Source: Demequina salsinemoris (GTDB taxonomy: Bacteria > Actinomycetota > Actinomycetes > Actinomycetales > Demequinaceae). From it: DNA of 64,000 nucleotides. The DNA is taken from the NCBI RefSeq assembly GCF_000974805.1, contig NZ_BBQZ01000008.1:1-64000 (forward strand). The letters run 5' to 3'. Below are positions 25,794-33,943 of this stretch, piece after piece. Each line of letters begins with the position of its first letter. Position 1 is the stretch's first letter. The position numbers and the translations under genes are program-made. The notes under the pieces are model-generated. The model had not been told where the DNA came from. It made no database searches and saw only the letters and a program-made list of their open reading frames with translations.

Positions 25794-25886
25794 GCGGACA
25801 CTTTCTGACACGCGGCGCGGCCCGCGCGCGGCGTGTCCCGCGCGACACGCCGCTGCCGGGGCGCGGTTGTGTCAGAAAGTGCTCGC
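25794..25886. repeat. 93-bp imperfect palindromic element, copy 2
   Basis: It starts GCGGACACTTTCTGACAC and ends GTGTCAGAAAGTGCTCGC, with a central GTGTCCCGC block that itself forms GGCGTGTC/GACACGCC. It aligns with the reverse complement of 14570-14663 at nearly the same length. Both copies sit in short intergenic gaps. Confidence 0.7.
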
Positions 25887-25893
25887 GGGGTGG

Positions 25894-25948
25894 GCGCGGA
25901 GCAGGCGTGGACCCGGCGCGGAGCAGGCGTGGACCCGGCGCGGATCCG
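25894..25948. repeat. 22-bp tandem repeat, 2.5 copies
   Basis: The unit GCGCGGAGCAGGCGTGGACC plus CG is repeated exactly at 25894-25915 and 25916-25937, and GCGCGGA recurs at 25938. It lies between the palindromic element and the sirtuin start. Confidence 0.65.
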
Positions 25949-25977
25949 ATGGTTGGCACTCGGCGTAGTGTCGAAGG

Positions 25978-26703
25978 GTGACCACACGCGTGACAGTGCT
26001 GACCGGCGCCGGCGTCTCCACGGGCGCCGGCATTCCCGACTTCCGTGGCCCTCAGGGCGTCTGGACGCTGCGCCCCGACCGGGCGAGGCTGCTCGAGATC
26101 GACGTATTCGTGAACGACAGGGCCCTGCGTGAGGAGGGCTGGCGGGACTGGCGCGACCACCCCACGTGGCAGTCGCAGCCCACCGAGGCGCACCGTGCTC
26201 TGGCCAGGCTCGGCGAGGCGGGCGCCCTCGTCGCGCTGCTCACCCAGAATATCGATGGTCTCCACCAGGCCGGCGGCTCCCGGCCCGAGGACGTCGTCGA
26301 GCTCCACGGCGCGCTGCCGACCACCTCGTGCATGGGCTGCGGGGCGGGCCCGTTCCCGACTCCCGACATTCTCGCGCGGCTGGATGAGGAGCCCGATCCT
26401 CGCTGCCGCGAGTGCGGCGGCATCCTCAAGACGGACGTCGTCTACTTCGGGGAGGCGCTGCCGGAGCGCGCGCTCGACCGGGCGATCCAGGCGTCCAAGG
26501 AGTGCGACGTGTTCGTCGCGATCGGCACCACGCTGACCGTGTACCCGGTGGCCTCGCTGCCGGGCGTCGCCCTCGACTCCGGCGCGAGCCTGATCGTCGT
26601 CAACGCGGAGGCGACGTCGTACGACCGCTACGCGGACGAGGTCATCCGCGAGCCGATCGAGACGGCCGTGCCCGCGCTCGTGGAGCGCTGGATCGGGGCC
26701 TGA
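25978..26703 (+). CDS. cobB: NAD-dependent protein deacylase (sirtuin)
   Basis: A 241-residue SIR2-family enzyme removing acetyl or acyl groups from lysines with NAD+. Motifs: GAGVSTGAGIPDFRG at residues 10-24, TQNIDGLHQ at 89-97, catalytic H110 in VELHG, zinc cysteines C118, C121, C143 and C146, and GTTLTVYP near the C-terminus. The GTG start at 25978 is six bases from TAGTGT (25966-25971), suggesting a leaderless transcript. In other bacteria CobB reactivates acetyl-CoA synthetase, and an acs gene is present at 60298-62403, although not adjacent. Confidence 0.9.
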   Translation: MTTRVTVLTGAGVSTGAGIPDFRGPQGVWTLRPDRARLLEIDVFVNDRALREEGWRDWRDHPTWQSQPTEAHRALARLGEAGALVALLTQNIDGLHQAGGSRPEDVVELHGALPTTSCMGCGAGPFPTPDILARLDEEPDPRCRECGGILKTDVVYFGEALPERALDRAIQASKECDVFVAIGTTLTVYPVASLPGVALDSGASLIVVNAEATSYDRYADEVIREPIETAVPALVERWIGA

Positions 26704-26748
26704 CCGCTCCCGGGGGGACGTCGCGACGGTCGCCCGCGCGTGGTCTCC

Positions 26749-28068
26749 TCAGCTGTCGCGCCAGCGTCTGCGCAGGTCGCTGAGCGTCGGCACGTGGACG
26801 CCGTCGGCGGCCATCGCCGCGCGTGTCTCGCGACGGCTGCTGACGACGCCGATCACGCCGATGGCGTAGGGGATGAGGAGCGTCGTGAACGCCATCCGGT
26901 ACTCGTCGAGCGTGTACGTGGTGGCGCCGGACGGGGAGGCGAGCTGGAGCGCGACGCCCACGATCAGGATCGCGATGATGCTCGCTGCGAAGCCGCCCAT
27001 GTTGACGAAGCCGGTCGCGCTCCCCGCGCGCCGCTGGGCGGCGTACGAGCGCGCGAAGTCCATCCCGACCAGCGACATCGGGCCCCCCGACGAGATGACG
27101 ACGACGAACAGCACCAGCTGCCACAGCGGTCGCGGGGTGCTCGGCACGAGGATCCCGATCCAGGCGAGCGCCGTCAGCGACGCTCCTCCGAGCACGAGCC
27201 AGGACCGGCGTAGCGGGTGCCTCGCGGTCAACGAGCCGATCAGCGGGCCGGCCGCGATGTTCGTGAGAACGGCGACGGTGAGCAGCATGCTCGCCTCGGC
27301 GGTGGTACGTCCCTCGCCCTGCGTGAAGAACGGCACGCCCCACAGCAGGGCGATCGTGTTGATGGAGAACGGGCCCAGGAAGTGCGACCAGAATCCGAGG
27401 CGGACGCCCGGCGTCCGCCAGTGGAGGCGGAGGGCCTCGCGGATCGAGAAAATGTCGGGCTCCTCGGTGGGCTTGCCGTGGCCGGGGCGCATCAGCGCCC
27501 ACCAGACCCCGACCGCAGCGAGCACTCCGAGCACGGCGAGGCCCCCGAAGGTGCCGCTCCAGCCCGCGTGGTGCAGGGCGAAGGCGACGGGGATGGCGCT
27601 CGCGAGCTGTCCGGCCTGGCCGAGGATTCCCGTGGTCTGGACCATCACGGGCACGCGTTTGGGTGGGAAGTAGAGCCCGACGATCTTGGTGGCGGCGATG
27701 AAGATCGGCGCGTCGCCCATGCCGATCAGCAGGCGGGCCGCGAGCGCCCAGCCGAATCCGGGGGCGTACGCCATGAGGCCTTGACCGACCGCCATCACGA
27801 GGGAGCCCACCACCATGACCGGTGCCGGACCCCAGCGGTCGAGCAGCACTCCCGACGGCACCTGCATCGCGGCGTACGCCGCGATCTGGAGGACGGCGAG
27901 CATCGACAGCGCGGTGGCCTCGACCCCGAAACGGTCGGCGGCCTCGACGCCCGCGACTCCCAGCGCGGTGCGGTGGATGACCGCCACGAAGTAGGTGACA
28001 GCCGCGACCGCGAACACCATCCACGCGAGGCGTGAGGCGCGGGCTGGGCGGGTGTCGTCGGCGGTCAT
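26749..28068 (-). CDS. MFS transporter
   Basis: A 439-residue major facilitator with 12 predicted spans. The loop motif LLDRWGPAPVMV after span 2 is the usual MFS A-motif region, and AARLLIGMGDAPIFIAATKIVGLYFPPKRVPVM resembles the anion:cation and nitrate/hexuronate-type subfamilies. The first 12 residues and the last 25 are cytoplasmic. The ATG at 28068 follows GAGGAACCCG. It is convergent with the sirtuin gene. The substrate is not identifiable. Confidence 0.8.
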   Translation of the reverse strand: MTADDTRPARASRLAWMVFAVAAVTYFVAVIHRTALGVAGVEAADRFGVEATALSMLAVLQIAAYAAMQVPSGVLLDRWGPAPVMVVGSLVMAVGQGLMAYAPGFGWALAARLLIGMGDAPIFIAATKIVGLYFPPKRVPVMVQTTGILGQAGQLASAIPVAFALHHAGWSGTFGGLAVLGVLAAVGVWWALMRPGHGKPTEEPDIFSIREALRLHWRTPGVRLGFWSHFLGPFSINTIALLWGVPFFTQGEGRTTAEASMLLTVAVLTNIAAGPLIGSLTARHPLRRSWLVLGGASLTALAWIGILVPSTPRPLWQLVLFVVVISSGGPMSLVGMDFARSYAAQRRAGSATGFVNMGGFAASIIAILIVGVALQLASPSGATTYTLDEYRMAFTTLLIPYAIGVIGVVSSRRETRAAMAADGVHVPTLSDLRRRWRDS

Positions 28069-28211
28069 CGGGTTCCTCGGCTGTGGTGGGGGCGGGTGCG
28101 ACCCGGCGGCGCTGGAGAGTCCCTCGCCAGGCTACGCCCGCCGACTTGGGACCCGGTGCCACGTGCGTGGGCCGGTGCGGCCCAACTGGACCGGGCGATC
28201 AGGTGCCGACC

Positions 28212-28238
28212 GCATCGTCCCTATCGACCGCATCGTCC
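28212..28238. repeat. Tandem pair of the GCATCGTCC motif after tdk
   Basis: Copies at 28212-28220 and 28230-28238, an 18-base period (both preceded by GACC), lie just beyond the thymidine kinase stop codon. Confidence 0.75.
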
Positions 28239-28256
28239 ACGTGCAGCGGCAGGCCG

Positions 28257-28847
28257 TCAGGCGTGGCGGACCGGGCCGACCTTCGTGATGTAGCAGCGTC
28301 CGCACAGCGACTCGTACTCGGCCTGCTGGCCGTCGATCGCGACCTGCGCGCCGTGGCTCACGAACTCGCCGTTGATGCGGCGGCCGTTGAAGACGGCCTT
28401 CGAGCCGCAGCGGCAGATGGTCTTGAGCTCCTCGATCGCGTGGGAGATCTCGAGCAGGCGCAGGGAGCCCGGGAACGAGTGGGTCATGAAGTCGCCGCGC
28501 AGGCCGTAGCAGAGGACGGGGACGCCTCGCATGACGGCGATCTCGTAGGCCTCGTCGACCTGCGAGGGCGTGAGGAACTGGGCCTCGTCGACGAAGATCG
28601 CGTCGATCTGGTCGAGGCTCTGGTGGGCCTCGAGCTTCTCGAGGAGCGACTCCTCGGCGCCGAGCAGCACGTCCACCTTGCGTTCTACGCCGATGCGGGA
28701 CTGGACGGACTCGCCCGCCTTGGTGTCGATGCCGGGCTTCACGATGACGGGGTGCTGGTCGCGCTCCTCGTAGTTGTAGGCCGCGGTCAGCAGCAGCGCG
28801 GACTTGGACGAGTTCATCGCGCCGTAGCGGAAGTACAGCTTGGCCAC
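28257..28847 (-). CDS. tdk: Thymidine kinase
   Basis: A 196-residue type II thymidine kinase for salvage of thymidine. The P-loop GAMNSSKS is at residues 9-16, the catalytic glutamate E88 lies in FVDEAQF, and four zinc-binding cysteines (C145, C147, C182, C185) lie in ICRCGSK and CGRCY. Start: the GTG at 28847 has AAGGAGG seven bases upstream, whereas longer frames have none. The length is normal. It is divergent from a sulfotransferase gene. Confidence 0.95.
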   Translation of the reverse strand: MAKLYFRYGAMNSSKSALLLTAAYNYEERDQHPVIVKPGIDTKAGESVQSRIGVERKVDVLLGAEESLLEKLEAHQSLDQIDAIFVDEAQFLTPSQVDEAYEIAVMRGVPVLCYGLRGDFMTHSFPGSLRLLEISHAIEELKTICRCGSKAVFNGRRINGEFVSHGAQVAIDGQQAEYESLCGRCYITKVGPVRHA

Positions 28848-28971
28848 CGGTCGGTCCTCCTTGGGTTCGGGGGTAATCGTAGCGGCGAGCGGCCGGAGCG
28901 ATCGGAGAGCGCCGAGGGTCGAGGGGTACGATGTGGGAGCCCAGTTCCTTCGCACATTGGACCCGTGTCGC

Positions 28972-29718
28972 ATGCCTTTGCCCAACCTGCTCATCGTCGG
29001 CGCCCAGAAGAGTGGCACGACATGGCTGCACCGGAGCCTCGGGAAGTCGAGCCACATCTTCGCGACGCAGAAGAAGGAGCTCAACTACTTCAACAAGTCC
29101 GACTTCGATGCGCCCGAGAAGCTGGCGGAGTACGCGACCAACTTCCCCGCGGAGCCGATCGACGGCGTCGCCTATTACATGGAGAGCACGCCGCACTACT
29201 TCAAGGTGCCCCCGATCGTCGCGAAGCGCCTGAAGACGATCCTGGGTGAGCCGACCCTCCTCGCGGTGCTCCGCAACCCGATCGAGCGCTACGAGTCCGC
29301 GTACACCCACCACATGCTCGCCGGCCGCTTCCCCTACACGCCGGAGATCGACGACCTGGTCGACGACCACAAGGAGTTCTCGCTCGGCAAGTACGGTGCG
29401 ATCCTCGAGGCGTGGTGGAAGGTGCACCCTGACCTGAAGCCCTACATCTACGACGACCTGCTCGCCGACCCTGTCGGGTTCGTCGGCGGCGTGATGGACT
29501 TCCTCGAGCTCGAGAACGACATCGCTCCCAAGGATCTGGACTTCCGGACCAACGACAAGACCGTGAAGCTGCGCAGGAGCGACCACGAGTGGCAGGAGCT
29601 TCCGGTTCTCAGCGCGTCCCTGCGCGAGCGACTCGCCGAGGCGTACGCCGACGACGTCGCGCTGCTCGGCGAGCTCATGGACCGCGATCTGAGCCACTGG
29701 CTGAAGCCGAGCGCTTAG
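28972..29718 (+). CDS. Sulfotransferase domain protein
   Basis: A 248-residue PAPS-dependent sulfotransferase. The 5'-phosphosulfate loop VGAQKSGTTWL is at residues 9-19 and the 3'-phosphate motif LRNPIERYESAYTHH near residue 96. The heparan-sulfate/Stf0-like architecture suggests sulfation of a glycan, lipid or small metabolite. No sulfate-activation gene is adjacent. The ATG at 28972 lacks a good ribosome binding site; TACGAT at 28927 is a possible -10. Confidence 0.8.
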   Translation: MPLPNLLIVGAQKSGTTWLHRSLGKSSHIFATQKKELNYFNKSDFDAPEKLAEYATNFPAEPIDGVAYYMESTPHYFKVPPIVAKRLKTILGEPTLLAVLRNPIERYESAYTHHMLAGRFPYTPEIDDLVDDHKEFSLGKYGAILEAWWKVHPDLKPYIYDDLLADPVGFVGGVMDFLELENDIAPKDLDFRTNDKTVKLRRSDHEWQELPVLSASLRERLAEAYADDVALLGELMDRDLSHWLKPSA

Positions 29719-29801
29719 CCGCAGACTGCGGACGTCCCTGGTACGTGACGTTCCGCACAAGGGCTGGATCCGTCGGCTCCGCGTCCTTATCATCCGTGAG
29801 C

Positions 29802-31160
29802 ATGACCCGTCGCGTGCCCGCCCTCGCTGTGGCGATCGCGATCGCGCTCAGCCTCCTCGTGACCGTCGCGCAGCCTGCGTCGGCCGCGTCCGCGCCCTGC
29901 GTCGCGCAGTACACCGTCCAGTCGGAATGGCCGGGCGGCTTCACCGCGCAGGTGCGGATCCGCAACACGTCCGGCAAGGCGCTGACCGCGTGGCGCGCGG
30001 CCTTCAGGTTCACGGATGGGCAGGCGATCTCCCAGGTCTGGAACGCGGACACCGTGCGGGCGTCGGGACGCGCCAAGGTCAGGAACGTCTCGTACAACTC
30101 TCATGTAGCCAAGGGTGCCTGGATCGACTTCGGCTTCAACGGCACCTGGTCTGGCAAGAACACCCGTCCTGTCGCATTCGCCCTCAACGGCGAGAAGTGC
30201 AAGGTCCGCGCCTGGACCGCGACCGTGTCCGGCGGCATCGCGACGCCCGGGGCCACTGCATCGTCCGGCTCGGAGGCGAGCACCTTGGCCGTCGGCGCGA
30301 CGACGACGGTCGCGCAGTCCTCCACGAAGTTCTTCACGAGCGCCGACACCCAGGCCTACGCCGCGTACCAGAGCGCGAGCGGCAGCCAGAAGAGGCTGCT
30401 CGCGAAGATCGCTAGGACGCCGACGGCCCGGTGGATCGGCGACTGGTACTCGGCGTCGCAGGCCAAGGCCGAGACGCGGAAGTACACGAAGGCGGCGAAG
30501 AGGGCAGGGCGGACCGGGGTGCTCGTCATCTACGCGATCCCTGGACGCGACTGCGGCTCCTACTCAGCGGGAGGCCTCACGCCGAAGGCCTACAAGAGGT
30601 GGATCGACGCAGTCGCGAACGGCATCGTGGGCAAGCCGTGGATCATCCTTGAGCCCGACGCGATCGCGCAGATGGGGGACTGCTCCGGGCAGGGCGACCG
30701 CGCGGGACTGCTGCGCTACGCCGCGCGCGTGCTGACCAAGCACGGCGGGCGGGTCTACCTCGATGCTGGCCACTCGAACTGGAACTCGGTGTCCGTCACG
30801 GTGAGGCGGCTCAAGCAGGTCGGCTTCCGGTACGCCAAGGGTTTCGCGCTCAACACGTCGAACTACAACACCACGAAGGCCGAGAAGGCCTACGGCCAGG
30901 CGATCTCCACGAAGGTGGGGAACAGGCCGTTCGTGATCGACACCTCGCGCAACGGCAAGGGCTCGAACGGCCAGTGGTGCAACCCGTCCGGGCGCGGGCT
31001 CGGCGCGAGGCCGGGTCTCGTGAAGGACTCGTCGAACCTCAAGGCATTGCTGTGGATCAAGGCGCCGGGCGAGTCCGACGGGTCGTGCAACGGTGGCCCG
31101 TCGGCCGGGGTCTGGTGGCAGAAGGGGGCGCTCACGCTCGCGCGCAACGCGTCGTGGTGA
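29802..31160 (+). CDS. GH6 cellulase with N-terminal CBM2
   Basis: A 452-residue secreted cellulase. A Sec signal peptide covers about residues 1-29 (AQPASA/AS cleavage). A family 2 carbohydrate-binding module follows (31-133, bracketed by C33 and C133, with exposed tryptophans W43, W80 and W116), then a Ser/Thr/Ala linker to about 175 and the GH6 catalytic domain. Catalytic aspartates are visible in IPGRDCG (D250), LEPDAI (D286) and FVIDTSRNG (D380), and the family signature KAPGESDG is near 420. The catalytic part is short and lacks long loop insertions, which favours an endoglucanase over a cellobiohydrolase. It is the only clearly secreted glycosidase in the window. Confidence 0.92.
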   Translation: MTRRVPALAVAIAIALSLLVTVAQPASAASAPCVAQYTVQSEWPGGFTAQVRIRNTSGKALTAWRAAFRFTDGQAISQVWNADTVRASGRAKVRNVSYNSHVAKGAWIDFGFNGTWSGKNTRPVAFALNGEKCKVRAWTATVSGGIATPGATASSGSEASTLAVGATTTVAQSSTKFFTSADTQAYAAYQSASGSQKRLLAKIARTPTARWIGDWYSASQAKAETRKYTKAAKRAGRTGVLVIYAIPGRDCGSYSAGGLTPKAYKRWIDAVANGIVGKPWIILEPDAIAQMGDCSGQGDRAGLLRYAARVLTKHGGRVYLDAGHSNWNSVSVTVRRLKQVGFRYAKGFALNTSNYNTTKAEKAYGQAISTKVGNRPFVIDTSRNGKGSNGQWCNPSGRGLGARPGLVKDSSNLKALLWIKAPGESDGSCNGGPSAGVWWQKGALTLARNASW

Positions 31161-31212
31161 CACTCGTGGGACAGTTCGTGCCATGCTCCCCTCAGCGGGC
31201 AAGGGGGAGAGC

Positions 31213-32115
31213 ATGGACGATGCGCGGTTCTGGGAGGTCGTCGGGTCCACCAGGCGGTGGGAGCGCGGGCACCTCGCGCACCTGACGCGCAGCATCGAGG
31301 CGCTCGGACCCGCGGGCGCCGTCGAGTTCTGGCACGAGGCGGTCGCGCGCGGCGACGAGCTCGTCGCGCTGCACTCGCTGACCGTGGAGTCAGTCGATCA
31401 GAACCCGATCTACTTCGCGGTCGACTCTGTGCTCGAGGGGCGCAAGGTCGCCGAGGCGTTGAGGTTGGGCGGGCCCCACGCGGTCGAGCGCTGGGGCGGG
31501 CGTGCCATCGATGTCGAGCAGCGTCTCGCCGCCTTCTACGAGCGCGTGGTGAAGGAGCCGTTCCCCTATCCCGCGTCGACCGCGCCGCCGCGGATCTGGG
31601 CGCAATCCTTCTACTCCATGGCGGGGCTGCCTCGCGACCTCGTCGCTGGCACCAATGCAGCGTTCGACGCGGTCAACGCGAGCCCCGAGATCGTCGCCGC
31701 GCTCGACGCGGCAGGCCGGCGCAACCTCGAGATGCTGGCGTCGATCTCGCATGACGCCGAGCGTGGGTGGCTCGTCGGAGCGCGCGAAGGTTCGTGGGTG
31801 AGGGTGCGGAACCGCCGGTGGGATCTGGGGGTGTCGTGCCAGTGGGACACCGAGGCGCTGAGAACAATGCGGTACGCCGACGGGCTGGCGCTCGTGTGCG
31901 AGGTCGTCGACACGCTCGCCGCAAAGCGTCGCGGCTTCCCGACGTCGATGGAGGTGGCGGGCCTGCGCACGCTCGTGGCGCGGGCTGGTGAGCATGAGGA
32001 GCTGCTCGGGCTCGTCGAGCTCTCTCCGGGACCCACCGGTCTCTCTCATCACGAGGCGCTCGACATGATGGACACGCTGGCCGAGCAGCTCGAGAGGAGG
32101 AACCGTGATCGCTGA
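31213..32115 (+). CDS. Conserved hypothetical protein
   Basis: A 300-residue, mostly helical soluble protein without signal peptide. The N-terminus (MDDARFWEVVGSTRRWERGHLAHLTRSI) recalls DUF4240-type proteins, but the rest is not convincing and I do not assign a family. The ATG at 31213 has GGGGGAGA upstream; a longer frame begins inside the cellulase gene. The start codon itself is part of a GGACGATGC motif copy. It overlaps the next gene by 11 bases, so the two are probably co-expressed. Confidence 0.65.
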   Translation: MDDARFWEVVGSTRRWERGHLAHLTRSIEALGPAGAVEFWHEAVARGDELVALHSLTVESVDQNPIYFAVDSVLEGRKVAEALRLGGPHAVERWGGRAIDVEQRLAAFYERVVKEPFPYPASTAPPRIWAQSFYSMAGLPRDLVAGTNAAFDAVNASPEIVAALDAAGRRNLEMLASISHDAERGWLVGAREGSWVRVRNRRWDLGVSCQWDTEALRTMRYADGLALVCEVVDTLAAKRRGFPTSMEVAGLRTLVARAGEHEELLGLVELSPGPTGLSHHEALDMMDTLAEQLERRNRDR

Positions 32116-32509
32116 CGTGCTGTTCGACCTGGGGTTCGGCTCGCTCCTGGCCTGGTGGGGCGCCCGCGACGCCCGCGCGCGGATCCGGCGGCTTCGGGGC
32201 GAGGGGATCCTGGTCGGAGCCGTCCGGGGCGTGTACGCGGATCTGGGGAGGTTCGGCCGCGAGTGGCTGTCGAGCGACTGGCGCGTCTCGCCCGGCCGCG
32301 TCCGCACGGGATCGACGACGATCGAGGCGGACAGCGTCGACGCCGAGACCCGATCCGGCGAGACCGGCGACTTCATGCTGCCGCCGGGGATGGACACGAT
32401 CGTGCTGACGGTCCGCGGCCCCGGGCCGCTCGTGGAGATCGCGATGCCAAGCGAGTCCGAGGCGTGGTTCCGTGAGGCCGTGGCCCGGCGTGAGGCCGAG
32501 CCGGTCTGA
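32105..32509 (+). CDS. Hypothetical protein, DUF2550-like layout
   Basis: A 134-residue protein with a short hydrophobic N-terminus (residues 1-18), a basic RARIRRLR motif and a beta-rich C-terminal part (DTIVLTVRGPGPLVEIAMPSESEAWF). The order membrane anchor, basic turn, beta domain resembles actinobacterial DUF2550 proteins, but I am not sure of homology. The GTG start follows GAGGAG and overlaps the previous stop by 11 bases, which indicates coupling. Confidence 0.6.
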   Translation: MIADVLFDLGFGSLLAWWGARDARARIRRLRGEGILVGAVRGVYADLGRFGREWLSSDWRVSPGRVRTGSTTIEADSVDAETRSGETGDFMLPPGMDTIVLTVRGPGPLVEIAMPSESEAWFREAVARREAEPV

Positions 32510-32613
32510 GCGAGTGTGCCCCGTGGGGTGGGTCGACGTGCCGCTCCGTGGGCTTTCGCCAGTCGTCAACTTCCGGTAATCCGCGCGTGACACGACCGGG
32601 CTAGCCTGCGGGC

Positions 32614-33807
32614 ATGAAAGCCATCATCGTCGGGGCCGGAATCGGTGGAACCAGCGCAGGGATCGCGCTGAAGCGACTGGGGCACGAGGTCGTGATCTAC
32701 GACCGGATGCGCGAGAACAAGCCCGTCGGAGCGGCGCTGTCGCTGTGGTCGAACGGCGTCAAGGTCCTCAACTGGCTCGGCCTTGCCGATGAGGTTGCGG
32801 CGCTCGGCGGGCGCATGGACGACATGGCATACATCGATGGGAGCACGGGCGAGCCGCTGTGCCGCTTCTCGCTCGACCCGGTGACGCGGCAGACCGGGCA
32901 GCGACCGTACCCCGTCGCCCGCGCCGATCTGCAGGCGCTGCTGATGGAGACGTTCGGGCTCGACGGCATCCACCTGCAGACGCAGCTCGTCGGCATCGAG
33001 GACGACGGCGAGAAGGTGACCGCGATCTTCGCCGACGGGTCGACCGACACCGGCGATCTGCTGATCGGGGCCGACGGGGCGCGTTCGATCACGCGCGACT
33101 ACGTCGCCGCGGCGCGCGGGGTGGAGCCCATCGTGCGCGCGTACGCGGGGTACACGAACTTCAACGGGCTGATCGCGGTCGACGAGACCATCGGCCCTGC
33201 GAACCAGTGGACGACCTATGTCGCCGAGGGCAAGCGCGCCGCCGTGATGCCGGTGGCCGACGGCCGCTTCTACTTCTGGTTCGACGTGCCCCAGCCTGAG
33301 GGGCTGCCCTACGACAGGGCCGACGGCAAGGCGCCCCTCGTCGAGGCGTTCGGCGCGTGGGAGGCGCCGGGAGTCAAGGCCCTGCTCGAGGCGATCGATC
33401 CGGCCGTCTCCCTCAACCGCGTGGAGATCTGGGACATCGACCCGTTCCACACGTGGGTCTCGGGACGCGTCGCGATCCTTGGGGATGCCGCGCACAACAC
33501 CGCGCCGGACATCGGCCAGGGCGCGTGCTCCGCGCTCGAGGACGCGTTCGCCCTCGGGATCGCGGTGGCCACCAACTCCCTCGGAGTTGAGGACACGCTG
33601 CGCCGGTACGAGAGGATCCGTACCGAGCGGGCGGGCGACCTCGTGGTGCGCGCGCGCAAGCGCGGCGAAGAGACCCACGCCTATGACGTCGAGGCGACCG
33701 AGGCCTGGTACGCGTCGCTGCGCGGCAACGACGGCGCCGGCATCATCCGAGGCATCGTCGGCAACATCGAAGGCAGCCCCATCAACCTCGGCGCCGGCAT
33801 CCTCTGA
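32614..33807 (+). CDS. hpxO: FAD-dependent urate hydroxylase
   Basis: A 397-residue flavoprotein monooxygenase that should convert urate to 5-hydroxyisourate with NADH and O2. It follows Klebsiella HpxO closely by eye: FAD motif GAGIGG at residues 7-12, PVGAALSLWSNGVK, YPVARADLQ, YTNFNGLI, QWTTYVAEGKRA, GRFYFWFDVP, and GDAAHNTAPDIGQGACSALEDA near residue 290. The ATG at 32614 is six bases from TAGCCT (32602-32607), so the mRNA is probably leaderless. It is convergent with a xanthine/urate-type permease, supporting a purine-catabolism role. The next enzymes (HIU hydrolase, OHCU decarboxylase) are not in the window. Confidence 0.82.
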   Translation: MKAIIVGAGIGGTSAGIALKRLGHEVVIYDRMRENKPVGAALSLWSNGVKVLNWLGLADEVAALGGRMDDMAYIDGSTGEPLCRFSLDPVTRQTGQRPYPVARADLQALLMETFGLDGIHLQTQLVGIEDDGEKVTAIFADGSTDTGDLLIGADGARSITRDYVAAARGVEPIVRAYAGYTNFNGLIAVDETIGPANQWTTYVAEGKRAAVMPVADGRFYFWFDVPQPEGLPYDRADGKAPLVEAFGAWEAPGVKALLEAIDPAVSLNRVEIWDIDPFHTWVSGRVAILGDAAHNTAPDIGQGACSALEDAFALGIAVATNSLGVEDTLRRYERIRTERAGDLVVRARKRGEETHAYDVEATEAWYASLRGNDGAGIIRGIVGNIEGSPINLGAGIL

Positions 33808-33885
33808 CGCCCGCCTCCCCCGCCGAGCCTTCCTCACCGCCGCCGCTCCTGCGTGTCTGCTTGCGTAAGCGGCGGGATGGGCTCA

Positions 33886-33925
33886 CGTGCGAGTGCCCCG
33901 CCCGGGGGGACGGGGCACTCGCACG
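33886..33925. terminator. Bidirectional hairpin between hpxO and the permease gene
   Basis: Perfect 15-base arms CGTGCGAGTGCCCCG and CGGGGCACTCGCACG with a 10-base loop, extended by a second nested pair TCCTGCGTG (33847) / CACGCAGGA (33922). It lies between convergent genes and should terminate both. Confidence 0.75.
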
Positions 33926-33943
33926 CAGGACCGGTCGGTGGAG

